In this document: in pieces, positions 6,765 to 11,700 of the stretch
How the letters are laid out: each line of letters opens with the position of its first letter
How positions within the stretch are numbered: the first letter of the stretch is position 1
Assembly (NCBI GenBank): GCA_003164305.1
Contig: PLSZ01000321.1
Span: 1 to 11,700 of the forward strand
Reading direction: 5' to 3'
DNA: 11,700 bases
Origin: Acetobacteraceae bacterium
GTDB taxonomy: Bacteria; Pseudomonadota; Alphaproteobacteria; Acetobacterales; Acetobacteraceae
The notes under the pieces: generated by a model
The model's database searches: none
What the model saw: the letters and a program-made list of their open reading frames with translations, nothing else
Told to the model about the DNA's origin: nothing
Made by a program: the position numbers and the translations under genes

Positions 6765-7835
6765 CTACCCGTCCAACACCGTCGCAAACTCTTTCGGATC
6801 GATGGTGTAAGTTTCGTAAGGCAGATGATCGAACGCGATGGCCTCCCGTTCGTCGGACTGGCCGACGATTCGGGTCACGCTCTGCCCCGCCAGCGCCGCG
6901 AGTCTGACATAGCCCATGGACCACTCCGAATCGCTCAATCGAGGGCCGATCAATTCCACCAGGCTGGTGCCCTTCGGCGCGAAAATCATGTTGGCGAAGC
7001 CCGCGCCGTGTGCCCCGGCGATGACGGATGCCCCGGCGAACAATTTTATTTGGTCGATGAAACTTAGTTTTTCAGGCGATACGATATCAAAGTCATGCTT
7101 TTGAGCAATGCCGGCGATTTCCTCATGATTGAGCAGGCGGCGACGATGCCTGTCGATCTCCCCGCCGCGAGAGATGAAAATTTTTCGCTCCCGCCGCTCC
7201 GATCTCATCAGCGGCGCGAAGCTTTCCCGCAGCCACGCGAGCACACCGGGTCGAAATGAATGAGGTGGCGTGAAGCTCGAGGAACAAAGGCTGGGATACA
7301 GCAGATGCCGCACCGAAACGGAGGACGGATACTCGAGCGGCAGCAATCTGTCCTCGCCGACACCCAGGATCCGCAGGCTTTCCAATTGAAACGCCGTCAA
7401 CGGACCATTGACCAGCAACGGCACCGACGGATCGCCGCAAAGCGCCAGCCTGGGCAGATAATCCAGCAGCCAGTGACTGTAATTCCGGCAGCCGCCGAGC
7501 AGGAACGCGGTGTCCACCGGCAACGCCCGCGGCTGTTCGTGAATCAATTCGATGGTGTCACTTCCAAAGTCGAACTCCATCATATAAGCGGTCATCGGCG
7601 GCGAGGGCGTTTGCACGAAGAAATCGCACAGCACCCGATCGCCGGCGACGACCAGCCATTCGCCCGGCAGCACCATGGCATTATGAAAGTTCGTCAGGCC
7701 GATCGATGGGGTATGGGTCTTGCGTCCCCGCATGACTTTGAACGAGGAAATATCCCGTCCCCCGGGACCAAATTCGCGGGCCAGCTCCAGGTACCTCCGC
7801 TCCGCCGCGTTCCGCCTGTTTGGGGCAATCTCCAT
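6765..7835 (-). CDS. Glycosyltransferase family 61 protein
   Basis: The 356-residue product shows the GT61 (formerly DUF563) pattern: NYSHWLLDYLPRL (118-130), KIFISRGG (218-225) and GAHGAGFANMIFAPKGTSLVEL (274-295). In bacteria such enzymes are usually found in polysaccharide or capsule loci; donor and acceptor cannot be read here. No signal peptide or membrane helix is seen, so it probably acts in the cytoplasm. Here it is not in a polysaccharide cluster: it follows the 96-residue gene by 71 bp on the same strand. The region around 7030-7110, coding for about residues 242-269, is visibly richer in A/T than its surroundings, which may hint at horizontal origin. The ribosome site before 7835 is weak. 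The family is secure and the role open. Confidence 0.85.
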   Translation of the reverse strand: MEIAPNRRNAAERRYLELAREFGPGGRDISSFKVMRGRKTHTPSIGLTNFHNAMVLPGEWLVVAGDRVLCDFFVQTPSPPMTAYMMEFDFGSDTIELIHEQPRALPVDTAFLLGGCRNYSHWLLDYLPRLALCGDPSVPLLVNGPLTAFQLESLRILGVGEDRLLPLEYPSSVSVRHLLYPSLCSSSFTPPHSFRPGVLAWLRESFAPLMRSERRERKIFISRGGEIDRHRRRLLNHEEIAGIAQKHDFDIVSPEKLSFIDQIKLFAGASVIAGAHGAGFANMIFAPKGTSLVELIGPRLSDSEWSMGYVRLAALAGQSVTRIVGQSDEREAIAFDHLPYETYTIDPKEFATVLDG

Positions 7836-7906
7836 GGGGTTGTTCCGATGTCCTCGGATTGTCGGGTTGATCGGGGTTCAGGACGCGCGTGGCGCGAGAT
7901 CGATGG

Positions 7907-8197
7907 TCAGGCTAGCGCTCGTTTCGGCGGCGGCGGCGTGGGATAGCGTCCTATCGTCGCGTTCCAGTATGCCCAGGAGCGAGGGTCGATGATACCGGGG
8001 GGCGCGTGGTCGAGGGCTTCGCGAAAGTCGTCGTCGGAGACGTGGCGGCGGAGGATCTTCATGTCCTCGTGCGTGGCGGAGGCCATCGCGTAGGCCATGA
8101 AGCGAATGGGGTCGGCGAGCGCTTGTGCCGGCGACTCGAACCAGACGATTCGACGGGCGACGGAGCGGGTTTCGGGGGTCAGCGGGATGGGTTTCAT
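7907..8197 (-). CDS. 96-residue partner of the AbiEii-type nucleotidyltransferase
   Basis: This small soluble protein has an acidic, helical middle (MASATHEDMKILRRHVSDDD, 38-57), a well-formed ALDHAPPGIIDPRSWAYWNA segment (61-80) and a Pro-rich tail (RYPTPPPPKRALA). It belongs to no named family that I can assign. Its ATG (8195-8197) overlaps the TGA (8194-8196) of the nucleotidyltransferase gene in an ATGA arrangement, and there is no separate strong ribosome site, so translation is probably coupled and the two proteins are made in a fixed ratio. That, together with size, suggests a partner or antitoxin for the nucleotidyltransferase. This is inference: the sequence has no DNA-binding motif of a classical antitoxin. 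Confidence 0.75.
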   Translation of the reverse strand: MKPIPLTPETRSVARRIVWFESPAQALADPIRFMAYAMASATHEDMKILRRHVSDDDFREALDHAPPGIIDPRSWAYWNATIGRYPTPPPPKRALA

Positions 8198-8862
8198 TCG
8201 TAGGTTCGCGACAGGGGAGCAACGGTTGGCAAGCGATCGAGATCGACCCCCCGCACCGCGGTAACCAGGCGTTCCTTTAGTACCCTCGGCAGACGGCGCA
8301 GACCACCCTCATCGAAGTAACAAAGAGCCTTCAACGTGATTTGCGGATTGAACCGAGGGCCATAGAGCGTCTTGGCCGCGGCCAACGCGGTGGCGAGGTC
8401 GATTCGTCCATCGCACAGGATGGCGTCGATGTCGCGATAGTCCTTGGCTTCGGCACGTCGTTGCACGACGGAGGCTTTGGTCCCGGCGAGATCGAGAAGC
8501 GCCGCCACGCGCGATCCGTTGCCCGGCGCGACACATGGCGGTCGCAGACGCGGCAGTCGGGGCAAGCCGAAAAACGAGAGCTTCACGGGGCCGCCTCGGG
8601 CAACGCGGACGGACAGGGTGTTGGGCTCCTGGTGGGTGACCGTCGCTTTGTTGAGAAACGAAAGGCTGTTCGCGAGTGTCTCGGGGTCGAACGAGTGGTT
8701 CCCGAAGAAGTCGAAATCGACCGACTGACGGTGCCCCAGGTGCAGTGCGATCGCGGTGCCTCCATACAGCACGAACTCTGGCGGAACCGCGGCCAGTTCG
8801 TCCCATAGCCTGCGCTGAGCCTTGGGAAGAATATCAAGACGGGGGGCGAAAGATTCGGTCAT
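8194..8862 (-). CDS. AbiEii/AbiGii-type nucleotidyltransferase
   Basis: The 222-residue protein belongs to the AbiEii/DUF1814-like nucleotidyltransferase group. Motif I is G34-G35-T36 followed by S47 and the metal-binding D49 and D51 (LYGGTAIALHLGH, then QSVDFDFF). The second conserved block is LDLAGTKASVVQRRAEAKDY with K129, R135/R136 and K140-D141, then DIDAIL. Family members include toxins of type IV or abortive-infection toxin-antitoxin systems that transfer nucleotides to RNA; others have unknown roles. All key acidic residues are present, so it should be active. The start at 8862 gives the natural N-terminus but lacks a clear ribosome site; the frame is open to 9243, though this upstream part runs through repeats and is unlikely to be coding. 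No AbiEi-like antitoxin lies upstream. Confidence 0.85.
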   Translation of the reverse strand: MTESFAPRLDILPKAQRRLWDELAAVPPEFVLYGGTAIALHLGHRQSVDFDFFGNHSFDPETLANSLSFLNKATVTHQEPNTLSVRVARGGPVKLSFFGLPRLPRLRPPCVAPGNGSRVAALLDLAGTKASVVQRRAEAKDYRDIDAILCDGRIDLATALAAAKTLYGPRFNPQITLKALCYFDEGGLRRLPRVLKERLVTAVRGVDLDRLPTVAPLSRTYE

Positions 8863-9033
8863 GCGGGCGGAAGGATAGCACGGTCGGAATGCGCCGGAAT
8901 GGCCAATTTTTTGAACTCGTTCACTCGCGTACGACTCCCTGGACAGGAACCCCCGGGGCTCAAACGTCTTCGGTCGAACCCGATGTGTCTGGATATGCAA
9001 TCGTAATGAAAGCGTCGGAGTTGTTCCCCAATA
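8863..9033. other. Non-coding region upstream of the nucleotidyltransferase gene
   Basis: This is the first part of a 349-bp gap. It should contain the promoter of the minus-strand nucleotidyltransferase gene, but no good -35/-10 pair was seen; TATCCT near 8872-8877 on the minus strand is the best weak candidate. Short open frames on both strands cross it but have no ribosome site or family resemblance. The rest of the gap is covered by the repeat structure at 9034-9165. Confidence 0.4.
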
Positions 9034-9165
9034 AGGCGACGCCCAACAATAAGCGAGTCGGCTGACGCGCCGGCCTTTCCCGTCATCCCCGGGTCGCGCC
9101 AGGTCGCGCCCGAGGATGACGAGAACGGAACGACGACCTGACGCGATAATTGTTGGGCGTCGCCT
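9034..9165. repeat. 132-bp symmetrical element with 17-bp inverted ends
   Basis: AGGCGACGCCCAACAAT at 9034-9050 is repeated exactly in inverted orientation at 9149-9165. Each arm itself contains a small GGCG-A-CGCC hairpin. Between the arms lie CTGACGCG twice in direct orientation (9062-9069 and 9138-9145) and a 41-bp palindrome (9081-9121). The arrangement resembles a small non-autonomous mobile element or a compound REP-type repeat. No convincing target-site duplication flanks it. It lies just past the priA stop on that gene's strand, so it could also serve as its transcription terminator. Confidence 0.6.
9081..9121. repeat. GTCATCC/GGATGAC palindromic repeat
   Basis: CGTCATCC (9081-9088) pairs with GGATGACG (9114-9121), and the pairing continues inward imperfectly through CGGG/CCCG and CGCG. 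GGTCGCGCC occurs twice in a row inside (9092-9100 and 9102-9110). The ends match the arms of the palindromic element inside priA at 11067-11150, so both belong to one dispersed family. Confidence 0.65.
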
Positions 9166-9211
9166 AAGTTCAAAATTAGGTGATGGAGGCAGCGAAGTGC
9201 CTGGCAGCGCG

Positions 9212-11700
9212 TCACAGAAACGACACCGGGTCCACATCGACATCCACCCGCCCGCCGCGCGCCACCGTGACCCGGCTCAACCACTCCTTCAAGATCGGCT
9301 GCACCGCGATATCGCGCCGAGTCTTCAACAACAGCCTCCGCCGGTGCCGCCCGCGCAAAATCGCCAGCGGCGCCGGAGCCGGTCCCAGTACCGTCACCCC
9401 GTCCGCGTGCGGCGCCGTCCGCCCCAGATCCCGAGCCAGTACATCCGCCGCCGCCGCCGTGTCGGCGCTGACGATCAGCGCCGCCAGCCGTCCGTACGGC
9501 GGCCAGTGACCCGGCCGGCGGATCGCCGCCTCGCTGGCCATGAAGTCTTCCAGATCGCCACCCACCAGCGCCTGCATCACCGGGTGCTCGGGCGAGAACG
9601 TCTGCAGCAGCACCAACCCCGGCGCTTCGGCGCGACCGGCGCGGCCGGCGACCTGATGCAGCAGTTGCACGGTCCGCTCGGCGGCGCGCAGGTCGCCGCC
9701 GGACAGACCCAGATCGGCGTCCACCACGCCGACCAGCGTCAGATGCGGGAAATGCCAGCCCTTGGCGACGATCTGAGTGCCGATGATCAGGTCCACCTCG
9801 CGGTTTTCGATCGCGCGAGCGGCCTCGGCGGCGGCGTGCGGGCCGGGCATGGTGTCGCTGGCCATCACCAGCCGGCGCGCGCCGGGGAACAATTCGATCG
9901 ATTCCTCGGTGATCCGTTCCACGCCGGGGCCGACGGCGGTCAGCGAATGTTCCGCCTCGCAGGCCGGGCATTTCTCCGGGATCGGGATCGTGTGGCCGCA
10001 ATGATGGCAGCGCAGTTCGCGGCGGGCGCGATGCTCGACCAGCCAGGCGGTGCAGTTCGGGCATTGCATGCGGTGGCCGCAGCGGCGGCACAAGGTCAAC
10101 GGGGCGTAGCCGCGGCGGTTGAGGAACAGCATCGCCTGCTCGCCACGGCCGATGGTGTCGCGGATGGCGTCCACCAACTTCGGCGCCAGGAAATGGCCGC
10201 GTTCCGGTGCGTCCTCACGGAGGTCGATCGCCTCGATCCGCGGCATGACCGCGCCGGCATGGCGAACCGGCAGATGCAAATGCCCGTACCGCCCAGACTC
10301 CACATTCGCCACCGTCTCCAGACTGGGCGTCGCCGACACCAGGATCGCCGGCGCCTGGCAGACCCGCGCCCGCACCACCGCCATGTCGCGCGCGTGGTAG
10401 ACGATGCCTTCCTCCTGCTTGAACGCGGTCTCGTGCTCCTCGTCGATGATCAGGCAGCCCAGATCGGGGAACGGCAGGAACAAGGCGGAGCGAGCGCCGA
10501 CCACGACCGGCGCGCGGCCCTCCGCCACCGCGCGCCAGGTGGTGCGGCGCACCCGGGACGTCAGGTCGGAATGCCACACGGCCGGGGCGACGCCGAACCG
10601 CCGCTCGAACCGCGACAGCCATTGCGAGGACAGCGCGATCTCCGGCAGCAGCACCAGCGCCTGGCGGTCCTCCCGCAACGTTTGGGCGATCGCTTCCAGG
10701 TAGACCTCGGTCTTGCCGGAGCCGGTGACGCCATCCAGCAGGGTGACCGAGAAACGCCGCGCGGCGACGGCGTCGCGCAAAGTGGCGGCGGCGGCGGCCT
10801 GATCGGCGGAGAGTTCCGGGCCGGGGTGGTCGGGGTCAGGCGTCAGAAACGGCCGGCTGGCGGGCAACGCCGTGGCGTCGATCAAGCCCAGATCGGCCAT
10901 GCCGCGGATCACCGCGGTAGACACGCCGGCGGCTTTGGCCAGTTCCGCCGTGGTGCGCGGCTCGGCGTCGGCGAGGCGGTCGAGCACCCTCCGACGCGCG
11001 TCGGTCAGCCGGATTTTGGAAAGCTGAGGCTTATCAGCAGCCTCCGGCACCCCCGTCGCTGTTTTCACGTCATCCCCCGGCTCGACCGGGGGATCATCCG
11101 ATCCAGGATCCTGGGGCCGTTGATCCCCCGGTCGAGCCGGGGGATGACGTTCCTCGGCCGGGGGATGACGTTCCTCGGCCGGGAGATGACGTTCCTCGGC
11201 CAGAGTATCACGTTCCTCGACCGGGGGAACACGTTGAGCGGCGAACGTCGCTGCCATGGCCGGAACCAAGGCACCCGTCCCACCCGCGTCGATACCGGCG
11301 CCGGTCCGCCGCCACCCCATCGCCGGGCCGCCCTCCGGGCGCAAAACGCGCAGCGCCATCCGCATCACCTCGCCCGGAGGAGACAGCGTATAAGCGGCGA
11401 TCCAATCGATCAGGCGACGGATGTCCTCGCGCATCGGCGGGGTGTCGATGACAGCGATGATCGCGCGCAGGCGATGCTCCGGCACCGGCTTCTCATCGGA
11501 CGCCGGCACGCCGGGGCCATCCCACACCACGCCGACTTCCTCGCGCCGGTTCAACGGCACCAGCACCAGATCGCCGGGCATTGGAGACGCCCCCTCCGCC
11601 CCCCCCTCTGGCACCCGGTAATCGAACGGACCGGGAAACGGATACGGCAACATCACGGCCACGCGTTTTGATTGCCCCCCACCCTTTGGTTGGCCCCCAC
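9212..11700 (-). CDS. priA: Primosomal protein N' (replication restart helicase PriA), probably 5'-truncated by the window edge
   Basis: PriA recognises stalled replication forks, unwinds the lagging strand in the 3'-5' direction and starts reloading of DnaB. Using GTG 11662 as residue 1 (816 residues): the 3'-end-binding domain begins with PYPFPGPFDYRVP; Walker A is GVTGSGKTE (311-319); Walker B is DEEH (407-410); SATPSLET (443-450) is a helicase motif. Eight zinc-binding Cys lie in four CxxC pairs (525/528, 534/537, 552/555, 565/568), and motif VI is VAGRAGR (671-677). All catalytic residues are present. Residues about 143-199 are an extra Pro/Glu-rich stretch encoded by repeats, between the N-terminal and winged-helix regions, making the protein longer than E. 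coli PriA (732). GTG 11662 is the only start codon in frame near the edge, but KRVAVMLP looks like continuing PriA sequence and the frame stays open to 11700, so the true start is probably outside. Confidence 0.95.
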   Translation of the reverse strand, partial: GGQPKGGGQSKRVAVMLPYPFPGPFDYRVPEGGAEGASPMPGDLVLVPLNRREEVGVVWDGPGVPASDEKPVPEHRLRAIIAVIDTPPMREDIRRLIDWIAAYTLSPPGEVMRMALRVLRPEGGPAMGWRRTGAGIDAGGTGALVPAMAATFAAQRVPPVEERDTLAEERHLPAEERHPPAEERHPPARPGDQRPQDPGSDDPPVEPGDDVKTATGVPEAADKPQLSKIRLTDARRRVLDRLADAEPRTTAELAKAAGVSTAVIRGMADLGLIDATALPASRPFLTPDPDHPGPELSADQAAAAATLRDAVAARRFSVTLLDGVTGSGKTEVYLEAIAQTLREDRQALVLLPEIALSSQWLSRFERRFGVAPAVWHSDLTSRVRRTTWRAVAEGRAPVVVGARSALFLPFPDLGCLIIDEEHETAFKQEEGIVYHARDMAVVRARVCQAPAILVSATPSLETVANVESGRYGHLHLPVRHAGAVMPRIEAIDLREDAPERGHFLAPKLVDAIRDTIGRGEQAMLFLNRRGYAPLTLCRRCGHRMQCPNCTAWLVEHRARRELRCHHCGHTIPIPEKCPACEAEHSLTAVGPGVERITEESIELFPGARRLVMASDTMPGPHAAAEAARAIENREVDLIIGTQIVAKGWHFPHLTLVGVVDADLGLSGGDLRAAERTVQLLHQVAGRAGRAEAPGLVLLQTFSPEHPVMQALVGGDLEDFMASEAAIRRPGHWPPYGRLAALIVSADTAAAADVLARDLGRTAPHADGVTVLGPAPAPLAILRGRHRRRLLLKTRRDIAVQPILKEWLSRVTVARGGRVDVDVDPVSFL
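11067..11150. repeat. 84-bp palindromic element inside the priA coding sequence
   Basis: The 30 bp at 11067-11096 recur exactly in inverted orientation at 11121-11150. Each arm contains its own perfect 9-bp hairpin, ATCCCCCGG-CTCGA-CCGGGGGAT at 11072-11094 and its mirror at 11123-11145. The 24-bp centre holds a further 12-bp perfect palindrome, CCAGGATCCTGG (11103-11114). It is read in frame as about residues 171-199 of PriA (ARPGDQRPQDPGSDDPPVEP) without a stop. Confidence 0.85.
11137..11236. repeat. 21-bp tandem repeat, about 4.8 copies, inside priA
   Basis: Units start at 11137, 11158, 11179, 11200 and 11221 (the last is partial, 16 bp). The first two units are identical; the third differs at one base and the others at a few. 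Each begins CCGGGGGATGACGTTCCTCG or a variant. In PriA this gives the 7-residue repeats RDTLAEE, RHLPAEE, RHPPAEE and RHPPARP. The first unit overlaps the right arm of the 11067-11150 palindrome, so the array seems to have expanded from it. Confidence 0.85.

Noticed and set aside
4885..6810. 641-codon open frame on the plus strand, opposite the cyclooxygenase-like gene
   Set aside because: It is the antisense shadow of a gene with clear family motifs; composition is Arg/Gln-rich and there is no plausible ribosome site or domain.
8960..8990. tRNA-like T-arm (GGTCGAACCC region)
   Set aside because: The stem does not pair as a 5-bp T-stem with a 7-base loop, and no acceptor, D or anticodon arms can be placed around it.
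8863..9243. 127-residue N-terminal extension of the nucleotidyltransferase
   Set aside because: It runs through the inverted-repeat element and overlaps the end of priA. The AbiEii-type domain is complete from 8862.
11137..11236. CRISPR array
   Set aside because: The 21-bp units are directly adjacent with no spacers, and they are translated as part of PriA.
9116..11671. 851-codon open frame on the plus strand, opposite priA
   Set aside because: It is antisense to the unmistakable priA. Its product is rich in Arg, Gln and His with no domain, as expected from a GC-rich shadow frame.

Overview
This window is high-GC chromosomal DNA, most likely from an alphaproteobacterium of the Acetobacteraceae/Rhodospirillales type. 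The reasons are the strong G/C bias at third codon positions, the tight glyA-nrdR pair, a DUF983 protein, and palindromic elements with GTCATCC/GGATGAC ends of the kind common in alphaproteobacterial genomes. The genus cannot be read from the sequence. It looks like a core backbone with accessory genes in the middle, not a phage or a single large island.

Left part (1-4782). The 3' end of glyA (serine hydroxymethyltransferase) is followed after 3 bp by nrdR, the ribonucleotide-reductase repressor. Convergent to them is an unrecognised two-part protein (878-1729, minus) with a clear sigma-70-type promoter at 1762-1790. Next is a MocR-type regulator, which joins a winged helix to an aminotransferase-like domain (1873-3369, minus). 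It is divergent from a small DUF983 zinc-ribbon membrane protein (3500-3868, plus), and an inverted repeat at 3390-3418 in their shared upstream region is a good operator candidate. Two small unknown plus-strand genes follow: a single-pass membrane or exported protein (3947-4351) and a Met-rich 90-residue protein (4510-4782).

Middle (4783-8862). The minus strand carries a cyclooxygenase-like animal-type haem peroxidase (4816-6447), a GT61-family glycosyltransferase (6765-7835), and a translationally coupled pair: an AbiEii-type nucleotidyltransferase (8194-8862) and a 96-residue partner (7907-8197). The pair looks like a toxin-antitoxin-like module in which the nucleotidyltransferase gene comes first. 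The peroxidase keeps the radical tyrosine and proximal haem histidine of cyclooxygenases, but has Asp where they have the distal histidine and Ile where they have Tyr355.

Right part (8863-11700). A 349-bp non-coding stretch holds a compact symmetrical structure: 17-bp inverted repeats around a 41-bp palindrome. After it comes priA (replication restart helicase PriA), which runs off or nearly off the right edge. priA contains a larger palindromic element made of two identical 30-bp arms in inverted orientation. The element is read through in frame and is followed by about 4.8 copies of a 21-bp tandem repeat that appears to have grown from its right arm. Together these add an unstructured linker of roughly 55 residues to PriA.

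The most interesting points are the coding-sequence palindrome in priA and its relative just downstream, the altered active site of the cyclooxygenase-like enzyme, and the AbiEii/96-residue gene pair.
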